From Thermoproteota archaeon (GTDB lineage Archaea; Thermoproteota; Korarchaeia; Korarchaeales; Korarchaeaceae): a stretch of DNA of 30,944 nucleotides. The stretch's first letter is position 1. Each line of letters begins with the position of its first letter. The notes beneath the pieces are model-generated. The model did not search any database, was not told the DNA's origin, and worked only from the letters and a program-made list of their open reading frames with translations. Shown piece after piece: positions 1-6,940 of this stretch. The stretch is from positions 1 through 30,944 of the forward strand of contig JAOZGN010000026.1 of the NCBI GenBank assembly GCA_027491555.1, written 5' to 3'. Both the position numbers and the translations under genes were made by a program.

Positions 1-1027
1 CCCTGCTCACCTCCCCAACCCTGTGGCCGCTCCTGCCCACCCTCTGGACCAGCCTCGTGGCCTGCCTTGGGCTCATGTACTGGATCACCAGGTCGACGTG
101 GCCCACGTCTATGCCCAGCTCAAGGGAACTCGTGGAGACTAGGGACCTCACCTGGCCTTCTCTGAGGGCCTGTTCGGCCGTTATCCTTGCCCTTGCGGCA
201 AGAGACCCGTGGTGAACCCCCATGGCTAAGCTGGAGTCCCACATCCTCAGCCTGCTGCCGAGCACCTCGGCCATCGACCTTGTGTTGGTGAAGATCAGCG
301 TGGTCCTGGCCCCTTCTATGAGTTCTCTTATCCTTCTGAGCCTGGCCGCCACCTCTGGGGAGATGTAAAGCCTTCCCGCCAGCTTCTCGTCTCGAGGAGT
401 GGGTTTTGGGTACTCGACGCTTACCTCTATGCGCTTCGCCGCAGAGACGTACACGACGCGGGGGATTGGGGACGAGCCCGCAAGGAAGCGGGCTACCTCC
501 TTCGGCGACCCGACGGTCGCCGAAAGTCCCGCAATCTGGGGGTGTCCGCCCGTCAGCACCTTAAGCCGTTCTAGAGTCAGAGCTAGCTGAGCTCCCCTCT
601 TGCTCTCCGCCAGTTCGTGAACCTCATCCACGATCAGGTACTTCACCGAGGTCAGGTGCTGACGGAACTTCCTCGCCACCAACAGTATCTGGAGCGTCTC
701 TGGCGTCGTAACTAGTATATCGGGCGGCCTGGCCAGCTGAGCCCTCCGCTCTATGTCCGGGGTGTCTCCGTGGCGAACTCCAACAGTTAAATCAAGGCGA
801 GAGGCCCACCACGATATCCTGAGCATGAGGTCCCGATTCAGCGCCCTCAGCGGGGTCACGTAGAGAAGCCGGACGCCCTCGGCCCTTGGATCGTTGATAA
901 GCCTCGCCAACATCGGGAGCAGAGCGGCCTCCGTCTTGCCCGTTCCCGTGGGGGCTATTAGGAGGACGTTCTCGCCTCTCATGAGGAGGGGGATCGCCCT
1001 CTCCTGTGGCTCCGTCGGCTTCAACAT
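1..1027 (-). CDS. lhr: Lhr-family DEAD/DEAH-box ATP-dependent helicase, C-terminus beyond window
   Basis: Superfamily 2 helicase of the Lhr group, which unwinds nucleic acids, probably in repair or RNA metabolism. Reading leftward the frame shows every core motif: a Q motif (TEPQERAIP), Walker A APTGTGKTEAA, motif Ia TPLRAL, TPE, motif II DEVH, motif III SAT, motif IV IFTNTR, motif V STSSLELGID and motif VI QRVGRSGHR. The gene runs off the left edge just after motif VI, so the winged-helix and Lhr C-terminal parts are not visible. The first in-frame standard start is ATG 1027, but homology-like sequence (FRQLPQVLREALVERG) continues upstream of it without ATG, GTG or TTG. A GTG at 1089 lies one frame off, separated by a run of five C at 1078-1082. 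The family is certain; the start is not. The preceding CinA-like gene ends at 1111 on the same strand. Confidence 0.9.
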   Translation of the reverse strand, partial: MLKPTEPQERAIPLLMRGENVLLIAPTGTGKTEAALLPMLARLINDPRAEGVRLLYVTPLRALNRDLMLRISWWASRLDLTVGVRHGDTPDIERRAQLARPPDILVTTPETLQILLVARKFRQHLTSVKYLIVDEVHELAESKRGAQLALTLERLKVLTGGHPQIAGLSATVGSPKEVARFLAGSSPIPRVVYVSAAKRIEVSVEYPKPTPRDEKLAGRLYISPEVAARLRRIRELIEGARTTLIFTNTRSMAEVLGSRLRMWDSSLAMGVHHGSLAARARITAEQALREGQVRSLVSTSSLELGIDVGHVDLVIQYMSPRQATRLVQRVGRSGHRVGEVSR

Positions 1028-1110
1028 GCCGCGCTCAACCAGAGCCTCCCTGAGGACCTGCGGCAGCTGCCGGAAGGCCCCCTCAACACCTCCGCCCCTC
1101 TGGGCCTTCC

Positions 1111-1926
1111 CTACAGCTCGTTCACCTCCTCGACCCTCGCGCCTAGCTTAATCAGGCCCGTCCTTAAGACCTCCGCGGCGCGCTCCACGGTCTCTTGGGC
1201 CTCCTCAAGGCTGTCCGCGGACGCCAGGATGTGTATCTTCAGCACGGGCTCCGTCAGTTCCCCGCCCGCGGGGTGGCTCTTCACGTATACCCTCGGAGAG
1301 ACCTTCATTGCCAGGTCTATGACGGGCGCGGCCGAGGACTCGGGAACCCCCACGCTCCTGAGGAACTTCTCGGCAATCCGGATGGGGGGCCCCCTCTCCC
1401 TTAGGATCGGCTCGACGTGATCCTCAAAGATAGCCTTCATCTCGGCAGGGACCCCAGGGAGCGCGACCGCCAGGACGCCTCCGCGCTCGAGGAGCACGCC
1501 GGGCGCAGTCCCCACCCTGTTGGAGAGGGGCCTACTGCCCTCGGGCAGCAGGGCCATCTTCACTCTGTGCTCGGTGAGGGGTAGGCCCCTGGCCGAGTAC
1601 TTCTCCTCTATCATCCTGAGGGCTTCCTTGTTCTTGACTAGAGGAAGGCCGAATGCCCTGGCCATGCAGGCAACAGTCATGTCGTCGAATGTAGGCCCCA
1701 GACCGCCGGTCGATATCACAACGCCGCACCCGAGGTCAACAGCCGTCCTGAAGGCCCACTCGATGTCTTCACACAGGTCGCGCACTACGAGGCCCACCTT
1801 CACCTCGTAGCCTAGGACTGTCAAGCGCCTGGCTAACCATGTGTGGTTAGTGTTAACGGTCTTTCCAATTAACAACTCATTTCCAACCGATATTAGAGCG
1901 GCACGATGGTAGCAAGGGGCTGGCAT
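1111..1926 (-). CDS. CinA-like MoaB/Mog-fold protein (COG1058)
   Basis: MoCF-biosynthesis-fold protein resembling the N-terminal domain of CinA. In bacteria CinA is linked to NAD-derivative pyrophosphatase and deamidase activity; the archaeal stand-alone forms lack the C-terminal amidase, as here. Visible signatures are SVGNELLIG near the N-terminus, STGGLGPTFDD in the middle, and ALPGVPAEMKAIFE towards the C-terminus, all typical of the family. I chose ATG 1926 because an AT-rich TATA-like element is centred 27 bases upstream, consistent with a leaderless message. A GTG at 1977 would add 17 residues that do not look conserved. It is probably cotranscribed with the helicase that follows at 1027. 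Its exact substrate in archaea cannot be read from the sequence. Confidence 0.85.
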   Translation of the reverse strand: MPAPCYHRAALISVGNELLIGKTVNTNHTWLARRLTVLGYEVKVGLVVRDLCEDIEWAFRTAVDLGCGVVISTGGLGPTFDDMTVACMARAFGLPLVKNKEALRMIEEKYSARGLPLTEHRVKMALLPEGSRPLSNRVGTAPGVLLERGGVLAVALPGVPAEMKAIFEDHVEPILRERGPPIRIAEKFLRSVGVPESSAAPVIDLAMKVSPRVYVKSHPAGGELTEPVLKIHILASADSLEEAQETVERAAEVLRTGLIKLGARVEEVNEL

Positions 1927-1948
1927 CTCGCCTAGCCCTCTACAAACC

Positions 1949-1960
1949 CTAAAATTGTTG
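1949..1960 (-). promoter_or_regulatory. TATA-like promoter of the CinA-like gene
   Basis: The minus strand reads CAACAATTTTAG, with its AT core about 27 bases before ATG 1926. That spacing places the predicted transcription start at the start codon itself. This is inferred from archaeal promoter geometry only. Confidence 0.4.
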
Positions 1961-2006
1961 AAGCGCGTAGGACCCACGCCGCCGACTTCGTTAAGAGGGA
2001 TAACCG

Positions 2007-2606
2007 TTGCCAGGCCAAGTCACGCCACAGGGGTTCATAGCGCTCTTTACCCTAGCGACGCTGGGCTGGCTCGGCATAATTCACAGGCAGTCCGTTTGGG
2101 ACATCTCCTCAATACGTAAGACTCTCAAGCAGAGGAGTTCCATCCTCTTGGAGTTCGCGTTCGACCCGAACTACGCAGCCCCCCTGCTCCAGCTCGCGAT
2201 GAAAATGGCCAGAGACGGTTATGACGTGGTCATGGTCTGTGATGAGAGGAGCCTGCTGCTCGAGGCAGCGAGAGAAGGGGTGGGGGAGTTTGAGGTGCTC
2301 ACGCTCGGCGGCGCGGGAGACGTGAGACCTTCGGTAAGCGACCACCACCGCCTTGCAGGCGAACTCAACGGTAGGAGTTCCAGTCTCCTGATATACGACA
2401 GCGTCACAGCCCTGGTCAGAATGGTCGGTCATAAAGAGGCTTACTTGGCGCTGAGGTCTCTGCTGGAGTCTCTCGAGGGAAGAAGCCGGGTGGTTCTCGT
2501 GATTTTCCCTTGGGCCCATGAACACTGGGAGGTGGCTCGCTTCAGAGCGCTCGTTCCGGACATATTCGTGGCGGTCGCCGGTAGAATCATTAGGATCGAG
2601 GAGTGA
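2007..2606 (+). CDS. Hypothetical protein, RecA/KaiC-like fold without a P-loop
   Basis: A 199-residue protein of unknown function. Residues about 9-25 are hydrophobic and could be a short membrane anchor. The rest alternates strands and helices in the manner of RecA/KaiC-type ATPases. LLIYDSVTALV (residues 127-137) resembles a Walker B segment, and residues 162-197 resemble the following core strands. There is no GxxxxGK[ST] P-loop, so ATP binding in the usual way is unlikely. The start is TTG 2007, supported by GAGGG at 1995-1999 with a 7-base spacer. The gene is divergent from the CinA-like gene, and its 3' end overlaps that of phosphoglycerate mutase tail to tail by 17 bases. The KaiC-like comparison is inference from pattern and needs a structure prediction. 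Confidence 0.65.
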   Translation: MPGQVTPQGFIALFTLATLGWLGIIHRQSVWDISSIRKTLKQRSSILLEFAFDPNYAAPLLQLAMKMARDGYDVVMVCDERSLLLEAAREGVGEFEVLTLGGAGDVRPSVSDHHRLAGELNGRSSSLLIYDSVTALVRMVGHKEAYLALRSLLESLEGRSRVVLVIFPWAHEHWEVARFRALVPDIFVAVAGRIIRIEE

Positions 2607-3873
2607 GCCCGAGCAGGCTCAGAGCCCTAGGGAGCATCTCGTGCCCCCTCTCTATCACGCCAAGCCTGCCACGGGAGCACGCCACCTCATCGAACCTGTC
2701 CACATCGTCGGGCGTCACGCTCGGACCTGCGACGCAAGTCGGAACAGGATCGTCTGTGTGCGCCTTGGCCCAGCAGGGTGTGGCGTGGTCTGACGTCACC
2801 AGCACGGCCAACTCCTCCCCTAACCCATGCTCCTCTATCATCGGCCTGACGAACATCTCGTCGATTACCTCGATGGCCGTGACCTTCGCCCGCATGTCTC
2901 CGTCGTGTCCCGGCTCATCTGGCCCCTTTAGGTGGACGTAAGTCACGTCCACGCTCTTGAGAAGCCGTATGGCCGCTTCGAGCCTCGTGGGAATGTCGCG
3001 CCTCAGGTCCCCCGAAGGCGGGGGCACCTCCTCGAGGCGCATGCCTAGGAGACGCGATATCCCGATCTCAACGGGCATCTCGGCGACCGCCCCGAACGAG
3101 AGGCTGTACTTCTCGGCGATGGGTTCCACAGGTGGCAGTCTCGTTCCAGCGTCTCTGAGCAAGATGGCGTTCGCGGGCAGCTTGCCCTCTCGCTTCCTCC
3201 TCTCGTTGACGGGGTGGCGATCTAGGAGCTCGACTGCCCTCTTGGTAAACTCGTTCACCAAGGAGGCCGTCAATCTCGCCTCAGGGGAGGAGTCCATCGG
3301 ATCGCATTGAACCACCCTCATGTCTGGGTTCGGCACGGCGACGCTTATGAGCCCCATACGCCTATAGGCCGGGTCAGTGTTGTCCACCATCTCGGACAGG
3401 TGGCGACCCTCTACCCCCATCACAACGACCGCCCTGTGACCTACGGTGGCCTTGACCCTGACGTAGGAGCCTGGAACGCTGAGGCTCATTCCATCCAGCG
3501 TCGAAGCCAGCTCTCGGGACTCCTCCGTTGTTAAGCTCCTACCAACCCTCCGGTCGATTATCCTGAGGGTGCCTGGCTCGACCGTTGCGAAGTTGGCTCT
3601 GAATGCTACCTCTCCCTCATGGAGGATAATGCCGGCGCCTGCCGCCTCTATTGGACCTCTACCGGTGTAGTACTTGTGTGGATCGTAGCCCAAGATGGAC
3701 AGCACCGCCGCGTCGCTCTCGGGTGCCACGCCCTTGGCTATCGTGTAGGTCAGGCCGCATGCTCCTCTCTTGGCTAGCTGATCTAAGCCGGGCTTACTGG
3801 CCTTGGACAGGGCAGTCTCTCTACCTGCCGTCCCCGCCGCGCCATCCAAGACCAGATAGAGGAGCTTTCCCAA
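2590..3873 (-). CDS. apgM: 2,3-bisphosphoglycerate-independent phosphoglycerate mutase, archaeal type
   Basis: Interconverts 3-phosphoglycerate and 2-phosphoglycerate in glycolysis and gluconeogenesis; a cytosolic metalloenzyme of the alkaline phosphatase superfamily. The 427-residue length is normal for the archaeal ApgM branch. Visible are the N-terminal metal-binding LVLDGA (D10), the nucleophile serine in APESDAAVLSILGYDP (S53), GRGPIEAAGAG, the GPDEPGHDGD metal site, VTSDHATP, and the AHTDDPVP site near the C-terminus. The start is TTG 3873, preceded by GGGAGG about ten bases upstream. The gene is divergent from the coiled-coil gene at 3956, and the two probably share the AT-rich promoter region at 3913-3928. 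Confidence 0.94.
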   Translation of the reverse strand: MGKLLYLVLDGAAGTAGRETALSKASKPGLDQLAKRGACGLTYTIAKGVAPESDAAVLSILGYDPHKYYTGRGPIEAAGAGIILHEGEVAFRANFATVEPGTLRIIDRRVGRSLTTEESRELASTLDGMSLSVPGSYVRVKATVGHRAVVVMGVEGRHLSEMVDNTDPAYRRMGLISVAVPNPDMRVVQCDPMDSSPEARLTASLVNEFTKRAVELLDRHPVNERRKREGKLPANAILLRDAGTRLPPVEPIAEKYSLSFGAVAEMPVEIGISRLLGMRLEEVPPPSGDLRRDIPTRLEAAIRLLKSVDVTYVHLKGPDEPGHDGDMRAKVTAIEVIDEMFVRPMIEEHGLGEELAVLVTSDHATPCWAKAHTDDPVPTCVAGPSVTPDDVDRFDEVACSRGRLGVIERGHEMLPRALSLLGLTPRS

Positions 3874-3912
3874 GGAATCAAAACCTCCCTTCGACGCGCC
3901 TAAAACCGAGGC

Positions 3913-3928
3913 AAGTTAAAATTATTCT
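3913..3928. promoter_or_regulatory. Divergent promoter region between apgM and the coiled-coil gene
   Basis: An AT-rich block (AGTTAAAATTATTC on plus, GAATAATTTTAACT on minus) lies between two divergent genes. Read to the right, a start about 26 bases on falls near ATG 3956. Read to the left, it falls near 3894, ahead of the GGGAGG ribosome site of apgM. Position and composition are seen; function is inferred. Confidence 0.45.
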
Positions 3929-3955
3929 GCAGTTGAAAGCCGTGGCTGGTGAAGA

Positions 3956-4768
3956 ATGGAGGGTAGTAACCTCAACGAGCAGCAGGTGAAAAAGGCCCTC
4001 CTGAAGCTGAGTGAAAAGTACCTGCTTGGAGACATTGAGAAGGATGAGTACGAGTCCTTGAAGGCCAAGTTGGAGTCTGCCCTCAGCCTCATTAGGCTCA
4101 GGGAGACCCTTGAGAGGGGAGAGATTGGAGTAGACGAGTACGAGGCTGTTGCAGCCGAGCTGGAGAGGAAGATTGAGGGGGTTGAGGAGGTGGTGGCCGA
4201 CCTACTAAGGGAAGAGGCCCCACAGCCCCCTCCACAACCGACTGTGGAGGTTCCACGAGCCGGGCCTCCCGCCCGCGCTCCCAGCAGGATTGAGACCCAG
4301 CCCTCTGTACCTCAGCCTGTTGAAGCCCCCCCAGAAATCCCGAAAGAGGAGGTACCCGAGGAGGAGGTCAAGGGGCTTCTCGATGTGGTTCAGGACATGC
4401 TCTCCCAGCTAGAGGATCTCGAGTTCAAGAGGAAGAAGCTCAGGGACCTTCTGGTAAAGGGGGAGATATCGGACGATACGTTCGTCGACCTCTACCAAGA
4501 CCTCAGAAGCCTGAGAGAGGAATTGATCAAGAAACTGGAGGAGAAGAGATCAGAGCTTGAGGAAGAGCTCGTGGAGTCCAAGAAGGCCATAAGAGAGATG
4601 GAGCGCGAGCTGGAGGTGCTCCGCGCCAAGGCGGCGCTAGGTCAAATATCAGACATCGAGTATGAAACCAGGAGAGAAAAGATTGAGGAGAGTCTGACTC
4701 GACTTCGGGCCAACATGGAGACCGTCCAGAAGGCCCTCTCGATAATGGGGGTAGGAGAGGGGGAGTAA
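3956..4768 (+). CDS. Coiled-coil protein with four SHOCT-like G-x-I-x4-[YF] repeats
   Basis: A 270-residue, highly charged soluble protein of unknown function. Two helical blocks (residues 1-87 and 138-264) flank a proline-rich linker (88-134). Four short units share glycine, isoleucine two residues later and an aromatic seven residues after the glycine: G25-I27-Y32, G55-I57-Y62, G169-I171-F176 and G229-I231-Y236. Each is preceded by a leucine-rich helix and followed by a longer helix. This is the signature of SHOCT-type oligomerisation modules, where a helix is followed by G-x-I and then (D/E)-(D/E)-(F/Y). Residues about 190-222 look like continuous coiled coil. There is no signal peptide or membrane segment. 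The start is ATG 3956, with a weak GGTGA three bases upstream. A scaffold or oligomerising role is inference. Confidence 0.75.
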   Translation: MEGSNLNEQQVKKALLKLSEKYLLGDIEKDEYESLKAKLESALSLIRLRETLERGEIGVDEYEAVAAELERKIEGVEEVVADLLREEAPQPPPQPTVEVPRAGPPARAPSRIETQPSVPQPVEAPPEIPKEEVPEEEVKGLLDVVQDMLSQLEDLEFKRKKLRDLLVKGEISDDTFVDLYQDLRSLREELIKKLEEKRSELEEELVESKKAIREMERELEVLRAKAALGQISDIEYETRREKIEESLTRLRANMETVQKALSIMGVGEGE

Positions 4769-4803
4769 CCTACTCATCGAGATAGCAAACGTGACTCGAG
4801 GAG

Positions 4804-4822
4804 AAAAAGGAAGAAAAAGGGG
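4804..4822 (-). terminator. T-tract terminator after the histone gene
   Basis: The minus strand carries two T5 tracts within a pyrimidine-rich stretch, starting about 20 bases beyond the histone stop. Short T-tracts without a hairpin are the usual archaeal termination signal. Confidence 0.5.
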
Positions 4823-4842
4823 GATAGAGGCTGCGAGCTCGC

Positions 4843-5070
4843 CTACTTCTTAGACTTCTTCCAGATGGCCTGGATGGCCAGATCGATATCGTCGGCGGTC
4901 ACGGTCTTCCTGCCGGCGTGTCTGGCGAGCTCGGCAGCCTGCTTGGCAACCTCAACGCCGAACTTCTCAAGATGGTAGACAAGCGTCTCTGTTGCAGACT
5001 CGCTAACCCTCTCAGCGCCAGCCTCCTTGATTATCCGCGCAACGGGCGCCTTAGGTAGATACCTTGGCAT
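4843..5070 (-). CDS. Archaeal histone
   Basis: A small DNA-binding protein that dimerises and wraps chromosomal DNA. At 75 residues it spans a single histone fold. The family features are clear: an N-terminal PKAPVARIIKEAGAERVS (helix 1 and the first loop), a central long helix (ATETLVYHLEKFGVEVAKQA), and the second loop and last helix AGRKTVTADDIDLAIQAI. It has a short basic tail (KKSKK) after the fold, beyond the end of minimal archaeal histones. The start is ATG 5070, with AGGTGA five bases upstream and a TATA-like element at 5102-5112. It is monocistronic, convergent with the coiled-coil gene, and followed by T-tracts. Confidence 0.96.
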   Translation of the reverse strand: MPRYLPKAPVARIIKEAGAERVSESATETLVYHLEKFGVEVAKQAAELARHAGRKTVTADDIDLAIQAIWKKSKK

Positions 5071-5101
5071 GCTTTCACCTGTCGGAATCAGGACCTGTAG
5101 A

Positions 5102-5112
5102 GGATAAAAGTT
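5102..5112 (-). promoter_or_regulatory. TATA-like promoter of the histone gene
   Basis: The minus strand reads AACTTTTATCC. Its centre is about 27 bases before a predicted start near 5080, leaving a leader of about ten bases that contains the AGGTGA ribosome site of the histone gene. Confidence 0.5.
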
Positions 5113-5116
5113 TACC

Positions 5117-5377
5117 GGTTCACCACTGGACTCCTCGGCAGAATGAGCCGCTCCAGAGCCCGATTCACCCTGGTAGAAGCGTCTTACCCTATCAGAAGAT
5201 CCTCAAGAATACTTACAAAATGAGGCAATCCCAGGGCTTTTTAAATTAGTTCACGTTTAGTTGGTGTATTGGAACAAACAGTTGATGCCATATTTAGCAC
5301 TTTTCCATTCATCTGAATCACTTTATACCCCACGGGATCCCGGATCTGCCGATGGTTGGGGGCAGGTGAGCCTGTGA
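5117..5377. other. Long intergenic region without a convincing gene
   Basis: This is the largest gap in the window, between the divergent histone and RDD-SpoIIM genes. It is markedly more AT-rich from about 5195 to 5335 than its surroundings. Besides the histone promoter and the TATA-like box at 5321-5329, a third AT block, CTTTTTAAATTAG (5237-5249), sits mid-gap with no gene placed to use it. I found no tRNA fold, no complete C/D box pair and no ORF with coding character here. An unrecognised small RNA starting near 5265 or 5215 is possible. Confidence 0.4.
5321..5329 (+). promoter_or_regulatory. TATA-like promoter of the RDD-SpoIIM gene
   Basis: CTTTATACC predicts transcription starting near 5352. 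That leaves a leader of about 26 bases, containing GGTGA nine bases before ATG 5378. Confidence 0.5.
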
Positions 5378-6940
5378 ATGGATCATGCATCCCCCGCAGC
5401 CGATGAACTCGCCGCTGGGGCCGTCGCTAGGTTGATCGCTTTTCTGCTTGATCTGCTCATTGTGGGGTTCTTATTCGCCCCTCTCCTCATCACTGCTCTC
5501 GGAGGCAGCTTCATTCATCTGTGGGCGATCGCCAGCCTAGAGTTCTTCGGCTACCTGGTGTACTTCTCGTACCTAGAGGGGAAGAGGGGAGCCACGCTGG
5601 GAAAGGAACTACTGGGTATCAGAGTGCTAGGAGAGGACCTTGACACCCCATCCTACTGGCAGGCGCTCGTCAGGAGTCTCACTAGGGCGGCGGACCTGGC
5701 GCTCTTAGGCCTTCCCCTGCTTCTGCGGAGGGATCGCAGGAGACTAGGGGATCTTCTATCCGGGACCTTCGTCGTGGCCGAGAATAAGGTGGCACTTAAG
5801 ATACCCACTCCCAAGAGGTATGCCTCGCTCAAGCGGATAGGCGGTAGGGCGTGGGAGAGGGATCGGGCCATTGTGGAAGGCCTCATTCTAGAGGTCAAGG
5901 AGAGGTTAAGGGGGGAGCAGGCTCAGTTGGCAGACGAGATCCTTCGCAGGGTCTCACTAAAGGAGGGGCTCGGCGAGGATGAGGTGAAGAATAAGGTAAC
6001 CGAGCTCCTGAACTTGAGCGATAGTGAGTGGAGGATCGCTGTGGTGACGTACGGTTTGATGAGTGGGCTCGTCACCTTCAAGAGAGAGAACCTGCTGAAG
6101 AGGTCCGCCTCCATCCTCCGAAGGGCCGCTGAGCTGGCCTCAAGACTTGAGGACCGGATAGAATTCGAGACAAGGGCGCGGGTTCTTGAGTCGCTGGATG
6201 AACTGAGATCAAAGAGGAGTGGGCCGAACATCCGATCTGGGATTGCCTCTGTGCTCACGTCGGCTCCCGTCGAGTTTCGCTCAAGCCTCCCGTTCTTCGC
6301 CGCGGCCCTGTTGATACTGCTCTTGGGCGTGGGTCTTGGGGTGATCGTGGGCTCTGAGTTTGCTGAAGAGCTCAGGGAGATATTCGGACCTCCAGGGGAC
6401 ATCAGGGTGGCTAAGCCCGCCTTACTCGCGGCGGCCATCGCCATGAACAACGTACGGGTCGATCTGGGCGTCCTGCTCGGCGCCGGACCCGCGGTGTACC
6501 CGCTCATACTGATGCTCCTCACGAATGGGGCCGTGGTTGGAGCTCTGGCCGCGCACTCAATGGCGTCGGGCAACGCAATCAAGTTCCTGTCCCTAATAGC
6601 TCCTCACGGCGTGGGAGAACTCTCCCTTTTCCTGGTGGCGGCTGCTGGAGGCCTCAGGATCGCATGGAAGATGGTGTTTCCTGGGAGAGATAGATCGGCC
6701 GCGCTCCGCAGCGCGAGGAGGGCAGTTACCTTGCCGATTTTTGCCGCGCTGCTCCTCCCGGCCTACGCGGTCATTGAGGCCTTCGTCACGCCTAGACTCG
6801 GCGGTAACCCCAAGGCGGCCCTCTTGGTCGGAGTCGCCGCAGCGGCTCCCATCTACGCGTGGCTCCTCTTAGGTGGAGGTGGTGCGCGCCTGGATGCAGA
6901 AAAAGACGCTCAATCCATAGTGGGAGGAGAGGTCTCGTGA
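5378..6940 (+). CDS. RDD domain fused to SpoIIM (DUF95) membrane protein
   Basis: A 520-residue integral membrane protein joining two families that are usually separate genes. Residues about 14-140 form an RDD domain: R18 and D25 in the first membrane helix, a second helix near 45-66, then RGATLGKELLGI (70-81). A soluble helical region covers about 165-285. Residues about 295-510 form a SpoIIM-like domain with several membrane helices, the NGAVVGALAA segment and APHGVGEL (408-415), the family's characteristic PHG..E motif. In many prokaryotes RDD and SpoIIM genes sit side by side near MoxR-type loci, and a role in transport or envelope remodelling is suspected but unproven. The start is ATG 5378. 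The next gene overlaps by four bases, so the two are probably one transcript. Confidence 0.85.
   Translation: MDHASPAADELAAGAVARLIAFLLDLLIVGFLFAPLLITALGGSFIHLWAIASLEFFGYLVYFSYLEGKRGATLGKELLGIRVLGEDLDTPSYWQALVRSLTRAADLALLGLPLLLRRDRRRLGDLLSGTFVVAENKVALKIPTPKRYASLKRIGGRAWERDRAIVEGLILEVKERLRGEQAQLADEILRRVSLKEGLGEDEVKNKVTELLNLSDSEWRIAVVTYGLMSGLVTFKRENLLKRSASILRRAAELASRLEDRIEFETRARVLESLDELRSKRSGPNIRSGIASVLTSAPVEFRSSLPFFAAALLILLLGVGLGVIVGSEFAEELREIFGPPGDIRVAKPALLAAAIAMNNVRVDLGVLLGAGPAVYPLILMLLTNGAVVGALAAHSMASGNAIKFLSLIAPHGVGELSLFLVAAAGGLRIAWKMVFPGRDRSAALRSARRAVTLPIFAALLLPAYAVIEAFVTPRLGGNPKAALLVGVAAAAPIYAWLLLGGGGARLDAEKDAQSIVGGEVS

Noticed and set aside
5101..5200. tRNA-like GGTTCA and stem segments upstream of the histone gene
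   Set aside because: No cloverleaf can be drawn on either strand and there is no T-arm TTCGAAT or CCA-adjacent acceptor stem.
5064..5249. Plus-strand 61-codon reading frame over the histone promoter
   Set aside because: It overlaps the histone start and promoter, has no ribosome site and non-coding composition.
5282..5316. TGATG...CTGA pair in the 5.1-5.4 kb gap as a C/D box RNA
   Set aside because: The C box is imperfect (TTGATGC) and the boxes are only about 30 bases apart, too close for two guide regions; no terminal stem.
5923..6582. Long minus-strand frame of 219 codons inside the RDD-SpoIIM gene
   Set aside because: A serine-rich shadow of the high-GC coding strand with no motif and no ribosome site.
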